The notes under the pieces are model-generated. The model worked only from the letters and a program-made list of their open reading frames with translations. It was not told the DNA's origin and did not search any database. 64,000 nucleotides of DNA from contig NZ_JAQQKW010000010.1 of the NCBI RefSeq assembly GCF_028550395.1, positions 62,001-126,000 of the forward strand, read 5' to 3'. Positions 55,456-64,000 of this stretch are shown one piece after another; positions within the stretch are counted from its first letter, which is position 1; the number at the start of each line of letters is the position of its first letter. The stretch is from Asticcacaulis currens (GTDB lineage: Bacteria > Pseudomonadota > Alphaproteobacteria > Caulobacterales > Caulobacteraceae). The translations under genes and the position numbers were made by a program.

Positions 55456-55590
55456 TCAAGCGCTTTCTGAAACATGGAGTCTGAGCCTTTAGCGGCCCCG
55501 TTGAACCGCCGCCTCGCTCTTCACTTTCGTAAAACCTTATGCCGACAAGGGGTGTCCATTTTCCGGCACACGGCTTTAGCAGACGTTACA

Positions 55591-57507
55591 CTATTTTTCG
55601 TCCGCGAAAATAGCCGTTTTCACCGGGGTTTCGGCCGATACCGTGCCGCGATACATGCCCAGATCGTTGAGACCGAACGCTACCTCGCCCGCGGCATCCA
55701 TGGCGATCAGGCCGCCGTCGCCGCCGATGGCGCCAACCGCCATGATGGTGTCCTGTGCGGCCTCGGCTATGGTCTGGCCCTTCCACAGCACGCGGTCGCA
55801 GACCTGACGCGCGGCGGATTCGCGGATGAAATACTCACCTGTCCCCGTGGCCGATACCGCGCAGGCGCCATCCTTCGCATAGGTACCCGCGCCGATGATC
55901 GGCGAATCGCCGACCCGGCCCCAGCGCTTGCCCGTCGTGCCGCCGGTCGAGGTGGCCGCCGCCAGATGCCCGTCCTGATCGAGCGCCACCGCGCCCACCG
56001 TGCCGAACAGATGTGTCTGATCCACCGCCGCCAGATTCCTCGCCTTCCACGCCTGAAGCTGGTCCCAGCGCGGTTGGGTGAAGAAGTATTTGGGATCGAC
56101 CTGTTCCAGTCCCTTTTCGACCGAGAAACGATCGGCTCCGTCGCGCGCCAGCAGGACGTGCGGCGACTTTTCCATCACCGCGCGGGCCAGTGACACCGGG
56201 TTTTTGGTGCGCGTGACACCCGCCACCGCCCCGGCCTTTTGCGTCGCCCCGTCCATGATGGCCGCGTCCAGCTCATTGACGCCGTCGGCGGTAAAGACCG
56301 CTCCCTTTCCGGCATTGAACAGCGGATTGTCCTCCAGCACGCGCAACGTCGCTTCGACGGCATCGACCGCCGTGCCGCCCTTGTCGAGGACGGCCTGACC
56401 GCTGCTCAGCGCCGCGCTGAGCCCGGCGCGATAATGCGCTTCCTTCTCCGGCGACAGCTTTTCGCGTTCGATGACCCCGGCCCCGCCATGAATGGCCAGC
56501 GCCCAGCGCTTCTTTTCGCGCATGACGCCATGGTTGACGGTATAGCGTTTGACGAAGGCCGGATGCCCGATCTGCCGCGTCAGGACGTTAAACGTGCTGT
56601 CCTTATCAAGGCCCGTGACCTTGATATTGTCCACGGAAAGCGGCGTGCCCGCCTTGAGGTCCCGGGGGGTGACGCCTTCGAACACCCAGGCATAGCCGCC
56701 GATATTGCTATAGACCTGCGTCGAACCGTCGCCATTGACCGCCAGCACGGTCTGCTCGTCCACGCCGATGCCCGTCAGAGGCCGCCCGGCCATGTGCTGC
56801 GCCTTGGCCAGAAACGTGACCAGCCGCCCCTGACGCTTGCGCTCCTTGAAATGGGTGTCGGTGACGATGCCTTTCAAAAGGTCGAAGCGCAGGAAGTCGG
56901 TTTCCATGGTCACTGCCGCGCCCAGCGGGTCTTTCAGCGCCTCTTCGGATCCGATACTGCCGCCGTCCATGGCGCCATACACATACTCCCCCTGCACGGC
57001 CAGACCCGCCGAGGTGCCGCCCAAAGGCTTGCCCGCCGCCACGTGGGCATTGAGCGCCGCCTCGACGGGCGTGCCCTTCCAGAAGCGCACATAGTTCGCC
57101 TGATCCCCGCCGGCCAGAAAGATGCCGTCGGCCTTTTTCAGCGCGTCGAGCAGCTCCGGATCGCTTGACGCCTTGCGGTCGGTAAAGACGAAGGTGCGGA
57201 TCGAGGCAAAACCGCCAATCTGCTTATACATCTCATCCGCCGTGCTGGTCGTGCCCGAGGCGCGCAGCACGACGACGTGGCCATGCCCCGTCTTGTCGGC
57301 GAACCAATGGAAGGCGTCCACCGGCCATTCGCCCCCTCCGGCCATCATCAGACCGGGCTGAGGGGCCTTTTCGCGCGGCTTTTGCGGGTCGCCGATCAGG
57401 AAGGCCTTATAGCCTTTCGCCCCCCAAAACCCCTGCGCCGCCACGGGCGTTACCGCAGTGCACAAAATTGCGATCACAAACAACAGGATAGGCAGGCGAC
57501 GCGACAT
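55591..57507 (-). CDS. Exported fusion: cyanophycinase-like (S51) plus isoaspartyl peptidase/asparaginase (Ntn)
   Basis: A 638-aa protein with a signal peptide (about 1-25, ending VAAQ). Residues about 50-320 match peptidase S51/cyanophycinase: LAGGDQANYV (132-140), nucleophile elbow GGTSAGLAV (Ser166), and THFKERKRQGRLV (219-230), the expected His region. Residues about 334-630 match type 2 asparaginases/isoaspartyl peptidases: AIHGGAGVIERE, LEDNPLFNAGKGAVF, the autocleavage site GTVGAVALD (Thr503), and RVGDSPIIGAGTYA. Together they could cut cyanophycin to beta-Asp-Arg and then to Asp and Arg outside the cytoplasm. A good GGAGG ribosome binding site precedes ATG 57507. It is divergent from a TonB receptor. 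Confidence 0.88.
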   Translation of the reverse strand: MSRRLPILLFVIAILCTAVTPVAAQGFWGAKGYKAFLIGDPQKPREKAPQPGLMMAGGGEWPVDAFHWFADKTGHGHVVVLRASGTTSTADEMYKQIGGFASIRTFVFTDRKASSDPELLDALKKADGIFLAGGDQANYVRFWKGTPVEAALNAHVAAGKPLGGTSAGLAVQGEYVYGAMDGGSIGSEEALKDPLGAAVTMETDFLRFDLLKGIVTDTHFKERKRQGRLVTFLAKAQHMAGRPLTGIGVDEQTVLAVNGDGSTQVYSNIGGYAWVFEGVTPRDLKAGTPLSVDNIKVTGLDKDSTFNVLTRQIGHPAFVKRYTVNHGVMREKKRWALAIHGGAGVIEREKLSPEKEAHYRAGLSAALSSGQAVLDKGGTAVDAVEATLRVLEDNPLFNAGKGAVFTADGVNELDAAIMDGATQKAGAVAGVTRTKNPVSLARAVMEKSPHVLLARDGADRFSVEKGLEQVDPKYFFTQPRWDQLQAWKARNLAAVDQTHLFGTVGAVALDQDGHLAAATSTGGTTGKRWGRVGDSPIIGAGTYAKDGACAVSATGTGEYFIRESAARQVCDRVLWKGQTIAEAAQDTIMAVGAIGGDGGLIAMDAAGEVAFGLNDLGMYRGTVSAETPVKTAIFADEK

Positions 57508-57517
57508 GATTGCCTCC

Positions 57518-57556
57518 GTAACGATATTGACCCAGCGTTACATTAATGTGTCACAT
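57518..57556. promoter_or_regulatory. Cluster of palindromes in the divergent peptidase/TonB receptor promoter
   Basis: Three nested symmetric elements: GTAACG...CGTTAC (57518-57541, 12 nt apart), ACATTAATGT (57540-57549, perfect) and ATGTG-T-CACAT (57546-57556, perfect). They lie immediately upstream of the GGAGG site of the fusion gene and about 140 bp before the receptor start, a good place for a shared regulator. Confidence 0.45.
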
Positions 57557-57693
57557 ATGCGGGTTTGTGAAGCCATTAAGACAATCTGATTGCAGAAATT
57601 TACATTCTGAGATCACATTCCGACAGAAATGCGGCGCGTGGCACCGCGCGCCCATAACCCCGTTACTTTAGCCCCAGAGCTGTGGAGTGCCCC

Positions 57694-60426
57694 ATGTCGA
57701 GATCACATCTACCCGCCATGCTCAAGATCGCCCTGCTGGCAGGCACTAGCCTGATACCGGTCTGTGCCGCAGCGCAAGAGGCTTCGGGAGAACCGGAAAT
57801 CACCACCGTCACGGTGATCGGCTCCAACATTCCGCGCACCCAGAAGGAAGGCCCGGCTCCGGTGACCACCATCACCGCTCAGGCCATCAAGGACAAGGCG
57901 TTCAAGGACGTGCCGGACCTGCTGGCCTCGGTGACGCAGAACACCGGTCTGGTGCAGGGGCAGCAGTCGAACAACGGGGCGGACTTCTCGCCCGGCGGTC
58001 AGCAGGTCAATCTGCGCGGCCTTGGTCCCAACCACACCCTGGTGCTGGTCAATGGCCGCCGCATCGCCGACTATCCCATGCCGTTCAACGGCAAGAGCAA
58101 CTTCACCGACGTGTCGAACATCCCGATGGGCATGGTCGATAGCGTGGAAATCCTGTCCGGTTCGGCGTCGGCCATCTACGGGTCTGACGCCATTGCGGGC
58201 GTCGTCAATTTCAAGCTGAAGAAGAAGGCGGACGGCACCACCTTCGATATTTCGCACGGCTTTACCGAACAGGGCGGCGGCAAGTCGCTGGAGATGAGCG
58301 TCTCGTCGGGCTTCGACGCCGACCGCTTCCACGCCGTCTTCGGTGTCGAGGTGCGCAATCAGCGTCCGCTGTGGGGCTATCAGCGCGAGCGTCAGGATTC
58401 GACGCTGGACGCACCGACCGCCCGCTCGCAACTGCCTGAGCGGAACTTCATGATTCAGGACGAAAACGAGGATTATCTGGATCCGGGCAAGGCCACCTGC
58501 GACGCCCTTTCAGGCCTGAGCGGCGGCACCATGCAGTATGCCTTACGTCCGCGTTACGGCTATTACTGCGGCTCGACCGCCGGTGTGGCCTACCGCACCG
58601 TGGTATCCGAGCGCGTACAGCTGTCTGGTCTGGCCTCCCTCACCTATGAGCTGAACGACACCACCACCCTGTTTGCCGATATTCAGGCGGCCAAGAGCAA
58701 GGTCAAGCTGATGCGGCCGCGCCTGACCTGGTACTATCAGCCGGGCAGCGACAACGAAGACAGCTATTTCTACAACGCCAACAGCGGTCAACTGGAAGAC
58801 TGGAACCGCACCTTTACCCCGGAAGAAATGGGCGGGCTGGAAAAGGGGATGCGTCAGGTCGATTCGCAGACCTTCACCCTCAGCCCCGGCATCCGCGGGA
58901 CGTTCGGCGAAGGCAATAAGTGGTCCTATGACCTCGCCTTCAACTTCAGCCGTTTCGAGTCGAAAATCGCCTTCCCGCTGCTGATCAATGCCAAGGCGAC
59001 CAAGTTCTTCCTCGGTGACCAGCTTGGGACGGACGCCGACGGCTATCCCATCTTTGCCCCCAGCTATGACCGCTTCTATACGCCGCTGACGCCGGCCGAA
59101 TACGACTCGCTGGTGGTCAAGAGCATCTATAAGCCGTCTTCCTGGACCAACAGCTTCAAGGCCGTGCTCTCGACCGGCGAACTGTTCCAGATGCCCGCGG
59201 GCCCGGTGGGCTTTGCCGTCGTGGCCGAAGCCGGTCGTCAGGGCTATGACCTCTCACCCGACCCGCTGGCGACGCAGTACTATTACTGGGGCTGGAAGGA
59301 TGCCGACGGCAAGGGCGGCCGCAGCAACAAGGCCATCGGCGCCGAGTTCCAGATCCCGCTTCTGTCCAACCTGTCGCTCAGCCTCGCCACCCGCTATGAC
59401 CAGTTCGGCTTCGCCGGGCGCGACACGGACAAGGTGACCTATAATACGGGGCTGGAATACCGCCCGGTGAAGTCGCTGCTGCTGCGCGCCACCTATGGCA
59501 CGGCCTTCCGTGCGCCGGACCTGCACTATATCTATACCGGTCCGGGCAACGAACACCCCAGCGTCGTCGATCAGTTCAAATGCCGCACCGAAGAGCCCGG
59601 CGTGCCGCTGGGCGATTGTTCGCTCGATTCCGAACGCATCATCAAAAGCCGCGTCGGCAACCGCGACCTGAAGTCGGAAACGGGCACCTCGTTCACGGCG
59701 GGCTTTGTCTGGGCTCCGTCGCGCCGCTTCGACGTCTCGCTCGACTACTACAAGATCGAGATGAAGGATCAGGTCGAAGATCTGGAAATGGCCACGGTGC
59801 TGAAGACCGAGTCCGACTGCCGCTTCGGTTCGACCACCACCGGCGCCACAGTGGACCCCAACTCGCCCACCTGTAAGGACGCCCTCAGCCGCGTCAAGCG
59901 CAACAGCGGCGGCGATATCATGTCGATCTTCATCAACCCGATCAATGTGGCCAGCCAGCAGACCTCCGGCCTCGATCTCAGCCTGCGCTTCGGCTTCGAC
60001 ACCCCGATCGGTCAGATCGACGTGTCGGGCGGCCACACCTATGTGATCAAGCAGGACTATCAACGCTACGCCGGGGACACCTATTTCAGCATGCTGACCC
60101 CGACCAGCGGCTACGAACTGCCGCGCAACAAGTCGAACCTGAGCGTCAGCCTGCGCAACGGGCCGTTCAAGGCGACCCTGAGCGGCCGTTACGTGGATCG
60201 CACGCCGAACTATGACGAAGACGCCTATGTCAGCAGCTATTCGATCGCCAACGGCTCGATCCAGTACGATGTGACGGACAAGGCCACCGTGTCCTTCTCG
60301 GTGCGCAATCTGTTCGATACCAAGCCGGTCTATGACCCGACCTGGACGGGCTACCCCTACTATAACCATAGCTGGTTTGACGGCATCGGGCGCGAAGGCA
60401 CGATCCGCCTGACCTACAAGATGTAA
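57694..60426 (+). CDS. TonB-dependent receptor
   Basis: A 910-aa outer-membrane transporter. A signal peptide (ends AAAQ) leads to the TonB-box-like segment TTVTVIGSNIPRTQ. The plug follows (FKDVPDLLASVTQNTG, QVNLRGLGPNHTLVLVNGRR, VDSVEILSGSASAIYGSDAIAGVVNF), then a 22-strand-type barrel ending GREGTIRLTYKM. ATG 57694 has GGAG upstream; GTG 57682 is less likely. Being divergent from the cyanophycinase-like fusion, it may import the released peptides or polymer, but siderophore, sugar or vitamin roles cannot be excluded. Confidence 0.9.
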   Translation: MSRSHLPAMLKIALLAGTSLIPVCAAAQEASGEPEITTVTVIGSNIPRTQKEGPAPVTTITAQAIKDKAFKDVPDLLASVTQNTGLVQGQQSNNGADFSPGGQQVNLRGLGPNHTLVLVNGRRIADYPMPFNGKSNFTDVSNIPMGMVDSVEILSGSASAIYGSDAIAGVVNFKLKKKADGTTFDISHGFTEQGGGKSLEMSVSSGFDADRFHAVFGVEVRNQRPLWGYQRERQDSTLDAPTARSQLPERNFMIQDENEDYLDPGKATCDALSGLSGGTMQYALRPRYGYYCGSTAGVAYRTVVSERVQLSGLASLTYELNDTTTLFADIQAAKSKVKLMRPRLTWYYQPGSDNEDSYFYNANSGQLEDWNRTFTPEEMGGLEKGMRQVDSQTFTLSPGIRGTFGEGNKWSYDLAFNFSRFESKIAFPLLINAKATKFFLGDQLGTDADGYPIFAPSYDRFYTPLTPAEYDSLVVKSIYKPSSWTNSFKAVLSTGELFQMPAGPVGFAVVAEAGRQGYDLSPDPLATQYYYWGWKDADGKGGRSNKAIGAEFQIPLLSNLSLSLATRYDQFGFAGRDTDKVTYNTGLEYRPVKSLLLRATYGTAFRAPDLHYIYTGPGNEHPSVVDQFKCRTEEPGVPLGDCSLDSERIIKSRVGNRDLKSETGTSFTAGFVWAPSRRFDVSLDYYKIEMKDQVEDLEMATVLKTESDCRFGSTTTGATVDPNSPTCKDALSRVKRNSGGDIMSIFINPINVASQQTSGLDLSLRFGFDTPIGQIDVSGGHTYVIKQDYQRYAGDTYFSMLTPTSGYELPRNKSNLSVSLRNGPFKATLSGRYVDRTPNYDEDAYVSSYSIANGSIQYDVTDKATVSFSVRNLFDTKPVYDPTWTGYPYYNHSWFDGIGREGTIRLTYKM

Positions 60427-60431
60427 GACAG

Positions 60432-60463
60432 AAAAGCCGGAGGTAAGCCCTCCGGCTTTTTTA
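60432..60463. terminator. Bidirectional terminator between the TonB receptor and amidohydrolase genes
   Basis: AAAAGCCGGAGG / CCTCCGGCTTTTTT, a 12 bp stem including A-U pairs with a 5 nt loop, 5 bp after the receptor stop and just before the convergent amidohydrolase end. Confidence 0.88.
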
Positions 60464-60466
60464 CGT

Positions 60467-62236
60467 TCAGGGCCGCCGGTACACCGTCCGGCCGCCCAGC
60501 AGGGTCAGGACGACCTTTGTGTCGCCCAGCGCTTCGGGATCGGTCGCGGTCAGGTCGCGGTCGAGCACGATGAGGTCGGCCCACTTGCCCACCTCCACCG
60601 ACCCGACGCGATCCTCGACGTGCAGGGCATAGGCCGAGCCCAGCGTCATGGCCCGCAGGGCCGTGCGCAGGGGGAGGCCCGGATCGACGCCCAGCCGCCC
60701 CGGATATTTGCCCTGATCGGCCTTCGCCGCCGTGCGGGTGACCGCCACCTTCAGCGCGAACCATTCGTCCAGAGGATCGACCGGCCAGTCGCTGCCAAAG
60801 GTCAGACGCGCCCCGTAAATATCCAGCAGGCCCGAAGGCTCGATCAGGGCGTGGCGATAGGGCCCCAGCGGCTCCCGCGCACCTTCGATGGTGTCGGCGG
60901 CAGGCTTGCCCCACTGAAACGACAGGACGGGCAGCGCGTTCAGTTCGGCAAAGCGCGTATAGTCCGCCGGATCGACGATCTCGGCATGGGCGATGGCCGG
61001 ACGGATGTCCTTGTCCGGATGGGTACGGCGCAGGGTGGCCACGGCATCGAGTGCCTGCCGCACCGCCCCGTCGCCATCGGCATGCATGTGCGGGTCTATC
61101 CCCGCCTCGGCCAGCAGGCCCAGGGTGTCGCTCAGTTGCGCCGGCGTGAAATAGGGCCTGGGGCCGCGATTATGACCGGGCCGCCAGTGCGGGTCGGCCT
61201 CGGTACCGCTGTTTTCGAAATAGGGGGCGACCATGACGCCGGTAAAGGCCGGGGCGGTGATCACGCCATCGAGAAACAGCTTGGCCGTATGGATGCGCAG
61301 GGCAGGCTTCGCCCCCTGATCCCCGGTGTCGTAAAGACCGCGCTGACGCACCACCTCGGCGACAGCGGCTTTGGCGTCATAGGTTTCGCCGGCGTCGATC
61401 AGCACGGCAAAATGCCCGCGCGCCGTCAGGTCGCCGCGCCTGTAGAGCGTCTGATAGGCGGTCAGGGTTTCGATATCCGTATAGGCGTCAAGGAAGGTGG
61501 TTATCCCCTGTTCGGCCATCAGGCCGAGGGCAATGCGCGCGGCTTTCAGATGCGTTGCGGCGTCCGGCGGCGGGATCAGGGTCTGCACCCTCGACTGGGC
61601 CGCGTCTTCGAGCAGACCGGTCGCCTCGCCCTGCGCGTCGCGCACGATCCGGCCGTCTTTGGGGTCGGGGGTGTCGCGCGTGATCTGCGCCACGCCAAGC
61701 GCGCGGCTGTTGACCAGAGCCGAATGGCCGAAGGACGAGCGCACCATGATCGGACGAGCGGTGCGCAGCGTGTCAAGTTCGGCGCGCGTCGGGGCATAGC
61801 CGGTCGGGATCATGTCCTGCTGGAACCAGTTGATCACCACCAGCCAGCGGTCATCGGGCGCGTCGGCTTCGGCGTCGAGACAGGCCTGAATCCGGGCCAG
61901 AAACGCCTCTCGGCTCAGGCGCTCATAGTTGAGATTGCAGCCCAGCGTGCGCAGGCCACCCGATTGCGGGTGCATGTGCCCGTCCACCAGCCCCGGCATC
62001 AGGGTGCGCCCCTTGAGGTCGATGACCTCGGTGCGGCGGCCTATATGGGCCCTGGCGGCGGCGGAGGTGCCCACAAACACGATGCGCCCGTCGCGCACCG
62101 CCACGGCTTCGGCCACCGTATCGGCGGCATCGACAGTCAGGACCTTGCCATTAACGAAGACGGTTTGCGCCACAGGGGCCGCCGCCACCGCCGAAGAGGC
62201 GATGAGCCCCCAGGCCAGACATAAAAGCACGCGCAC
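60467..62236 (-). CDS. Exported amidohydrolase, YtcJ/amidohydrolase-3 type
   Basis: A 589-aa metal-dependent hydrolase with a hydrophobic signal (VRVLLCLAWGLIASSAVAAA). It follows the YtcJ pattern: VNGKVLTVDAADTVAEAVAV, LMPGLVDGHMHPQSGG (HxH metal ligands), HMHADGDGAVRQALD, and TFGSDWPVDPL with the final Asp. The substrate is an amide or cyclic amide of unknown nature. GTG 62236 with GGAGG 5 nt upstream is preferred over GTG 62284. It is convergent with the TonB receptor and downstream of the halogenase-like genes. Confidence 0.85.
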   Translation of the reverse strand: MRVLLCLAWGLIASSAVAAAPVAQTVFVNGKVLTVDAADTVAEAVAVRDGRIVFVGTSAAARAHIGRRTEVIDLKGRTLMPGLVDGHMHPQSGGLRTLGCNLNYERLSREAFLARIQACLDAEADAPDDRWLVVINWFQQDMIPTGYAPTRAELDTLRTARPIMVRSSFGHSALVNSRALGVAQITRDTPDPKDGRIVRDAQGEATGLLEDAAQSRVQTLIPPPDAATHLKAARIALGLMAEQGITTFLDAYTDIETLTAYQTLYRRGDLTARGHFAVLIDAGETYDAKAAVAEVVRQRGLYDTGDQGAKPALRIHTAKLFLDGVITAPAFTGVMVAPYFENSGTEADPHWRPGHNRGPRPYFTPAQLSDTLGLLAEAGIDPHMHADGDGAVRQALDAVATLRRTHPDKDIRPAIAHAEIVDPADYTRFAELNALPVLSFQWGKPAADTIEGAREPLGPYRHALIEPSGLLDIYGARLTFGSDWPVDPLDEWFALKVAVTRTAAKADQGKYPGRLGVDPGLPLRTALRAMTLGSAYALHVEDRVGSVEVGKWADLIVLDRDLTATDPEALGDTKVVLTLLGGRTVYRRP

Positions 62237-62334
62237 AGGCACCTCCGCCGTTTTCAGGCTCAGGCTGAAGGTGTCGGGCCGCACCTGTCAAGCGGTAAGT
62301 GATCACAGCGTGCCTTACCGGAGGGAACCCACCC

Positions 62335-63846
62335 TCACACCGCTGCGCGGCAATGGCGGTCGATAAAAGCCTGATGATCCGGCATCAGGGCCAGAGCCCG
62401 CGTCACCTCGTCTTCGAGGTGCGTCATGCGCCGGATCAGCTCCTCGTCCGGAATCATGTCGGCAATAGGGTGGTAGCGTTTGGGGCGGACATTCTGACCG
62501 TGCATGACCGCCAGCCAGCTCACCTCGCTGAACAGCTCATTGTCGTGGCGGTACTGACGGGCATTTTCCTGATAGATGGCCAGCCGCTCGCGCAGGGTGT
62601 CCGGTATCTCCATATGGCGGCAATAGGCCCAGAACGGCGTGTCGTCGCGCTCGGTCGCCTTGTAATGCAGGATGATGAAGTCGCGGATCTGCTCGAACTC
62701 CAGCCGCGTGCGCGCATTGTAATAGTCGATATCCGGCTGATTGAAGCTCTTGTCCGGGAAGTTGGCCATCAGCCGCGCAATAGCCGTCTGGATCAGGTGG
62801 ATGGAGGTCGATTCGAGCGGCTCAAGGAAGCCCGAAGCCAGACCGATCGAAACGACATTCTTTGTCCACGGCGCGCGGCGGATGCCGGCGGTAAAGCGCA
62901 GAAAGTTGGGCTCGCTCAGCGGCGCACCATCCAGATCGCTGTTGAGGCTGTCGAGCGCCGCCTCGTCGGAGATATAGGCGCTGGCATAGACGTGGCCGTT
63001 GCCGGTGCGCGACTGAAGCGGGATGCGCCACTGCCAGCCCGCCGTCTTGGCGGTCGAGCGCGTATAGGGGATAGGGTCGGCGACCCTAGCACAGGCGCGG
63101 GCCACGGCGCGGTCGCACGGCAGCCAATGGCTCCAGTCGTCATAGCCGGCCTTAAGAGTCTGCTCGATCAAAAGCCCGCGGAAGCCGGAGCAGTCGATAA
63201 ACAGGTCGCCCTCGACCGTCTCACCGCTTTCCAGCACGACGCTGTCGATATGGCCGGACTGCGGGTCCTGCACGACGCGGGTGATCCGGCCTTCGGTGCG
63301 GGTGACACCGCGCTTTTCGGCCAGTTCGCGCATCAGACGCGCATAGAGGCTGGCGTCGAAATGGAAGGCATAGGAGATGCCGTTGAGCGCCGCATTGAGG
63401 CGCGTTGGGTCCGGGCGCTGAAACTTGTGCGCCTTCGCGGCACGGATCATCAGATTGTAGGCATCCAGAGACGGGGCCTTGCCCATCTTTGCATAGCGCA
63501 GCCAGAAATGGTGGAAGTGGATGCCATCCATATTGGCGCCGTAGGCACCGAAGGGGTGGATATAGCTCTGCCCCAGCCCGCCCCAGTTGACGAACTCGAT
63601 CCCCAGCTTGAAGGTGGCATTGGTCTTGCGGATAAATTCGTTCTCATCCAGCCCCAGCAGGCGGTTGAAATAATGGATGTGCGGGATGGTCGCTTCGCCC
63701 ACCCCGACCGTGCCGATGGCGTCGGATTCGATGACGCGGATGGCCACTTCGCGCGACGGCATCAGCTTGGACATGCCCGCAGCGGCCATCCATCCGGCGG
63801 TGCCGCCGCCCACAATCACAATCTTGCGTATTCTCAGGTCTTGCAT
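62335..63846 (-). CDS. Flavin-dependent tryptophan halogenase-like protein
   Basis: A 503-aa member of the tryptophan halogenase family with the FAD motif VGGGTAGWMAAAG (about 12-24), the conserved Lys in NATFKLG (Lys80), the GWQWRIPLQ halogenase signature, and ASGFLEPLESTSIHLIQ carrying the second catalytic Glu. Members in Caulobacterales often sit by TonB receptors and may not halogenate free tryptophan. ATG 63846 starts MQDLRIRKIV. A related gene lies immediately upstream. Confidence 0.9.
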   Translation of the reverse strand: MQDLRIRKIVIVGGGTAGWMAAAGMSKLMPSREVAIRVIESDAIGTVGVGEATIPHIHYFNRLLGLDENEFIRKTNATFKLGIEFVNWGGLGQSYIHPFGAYGANMDGIHFHHFWLRYAKMGKAPSLDAYNLMIRAAKAHKFQRPDPTRLNAALNGISYAFHFDASLYARLMRELAEKRGVTRTEGRITRVVQDPQSGHIDSVVLESGETVEGDLFIDCSGFRGLLIEQTLKAGYDDWSHWLPCDRAVARACARVADPIPYTRSTAKTAGWQWRIPLQSRTGNGHVYASAYISDEAALDSLNSDLDGAPLSEPNFLRFTAGIRRAPWTKNVVSIGLASGFLEPLESTSIHLIQTAIARLMANFPDKSFNQPDIDYYNARTRLEFEQIRDFIILHYKATERDDTPFWAYCRHMEIPDTLRERLAIYQENARQYRHDNELFSEVSWLAVMHGQNVRPKRYHPIADMIPDEELIRRMTHLEDEVTRALALMPDHQAFIDRHCRAAV

Positions 63847-63869
63847 GGTCTCTTCGGGGTTCGGCACGA

Positions 63870-64000
63870 TCAGGCCCGCACAGCGGGGCAGTAGGATTGC
63901 AGGAAGGCGGCGTGTGTGGGCATACGCGCGGCCTCGGCGGCCATGGCGGCGCGCATCGACTCCAGACTGCGGACCACCGTGTCATACGGCAGATGGGCAA
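63870..64000 (-). CDS. C-terminal end of a second halogenase-like gene (runs off right edge)
   Basis: The last 42 codons of a minus-strand gene, ending LQSYCPAVRA then TGA, 23 bp before the next start. The tail PYDTVVRSLESM ... MPTHAAFLQSYCPA aligns with the end of the neighbouring tryptophan-halogenase-like protein (PDEELIRRMTHL ... MPDHQAFIDRHCRA), so it is most likely a tandem paralogue. Only the tail is visible. Confidence 0.6.
   Translation of the reverse strand, partial: AHLPYDTVVRSLESMRAAMAAEAARMPTHAAFLQSYCPAVRA

Noticed and set aside
63644-64000. 118-codon minus-strand frame at the right edge
   Set aside because: It overlaps the halogenase-like start in another frame; the other frame carries the halogenase-like tail ending at 63870.

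Overview
The window reads as chromosomal DNA from a Caulobacteraceae-type alphaproteobacterium, probably close to Asticcacaulis or Caulobacter. This is inferred from high-GC codon use, the mutT-argJ-peptidyl-prolyl isomerase-secA neighbourhood, an ftsE/ftsX operon next to a zinc-ribbon DUF3426 protein, several TonB-dependent receptors, plant-polymer genes and CtrA-like TTAA boxes. No tRNA, rRNA, CRISPR array, phage or insertion sequence was seen, and gene density is high with many 1-4 bp overlaps.

Left part (1-13.6 kb): housekeeping genes. These are mutT (partial), argJ, a lipoprotein PPIase and secA, then two secreted DUF2059-like paralogues and a tiny Cys-rich exported peptide. A four-gene minus-strand operon follows (ftsE-ftsX-ydcF-like-plsC), with a divergent DUF3426 protein and hpt, then a secreted esterase.

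Middle part (13.7-36.3 kb): an RND efflux pump without its usual partners, two c-di-GMP proteins with EAL domains flanking a TetR regulator with a palindromic operator, and a pair of related head-to-head hairpin repeats. A six-gene membrane/MoxR cluster follows (DUF4129, DUF4350, MoxR, DUF58, SpoIIM-like, RDD), then a TonB receptor and a third EAL protein with a CHASE2 sensor. An unusual 10-codon Trp-rich micro-ORF, closed by its own terminator, lies before a cytochrome c gene.

Right part (36.3-64 kb): catabolism. A molybdenum hydroxylase operon carries its own maturation genes (MocA-like, 2Fe-2S subunit, Mo subunit, XdhC). A Bcr/CflA-type exporter and a Crp-like regulator cotranscribed with maiA come next, then a pectate lyase with an uronate-type transporter and an aldose epimerase. 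The tyrosine/homogentisate operon (hppD-hmgA-fahA-Rieske-aminotransferase) connects to the separate maiA. Then come a mutarotase, dgt and an Lrp regulator.

The most striking gene is at 55.6-57.5 kb: an exported protein that fuses a cyanophycinase-like (S51) half to an isoaspartyl-peptidase half. It is divergent from a TonB receptor across a promoter region rich in palindromes. In principle it could cut a beta-Asp-Arg polymer to dipeptides and then to free amino acids on one chain. An exported-type amidohydrolase and tandem tryptophan-halogenase-like genes complete the right end.
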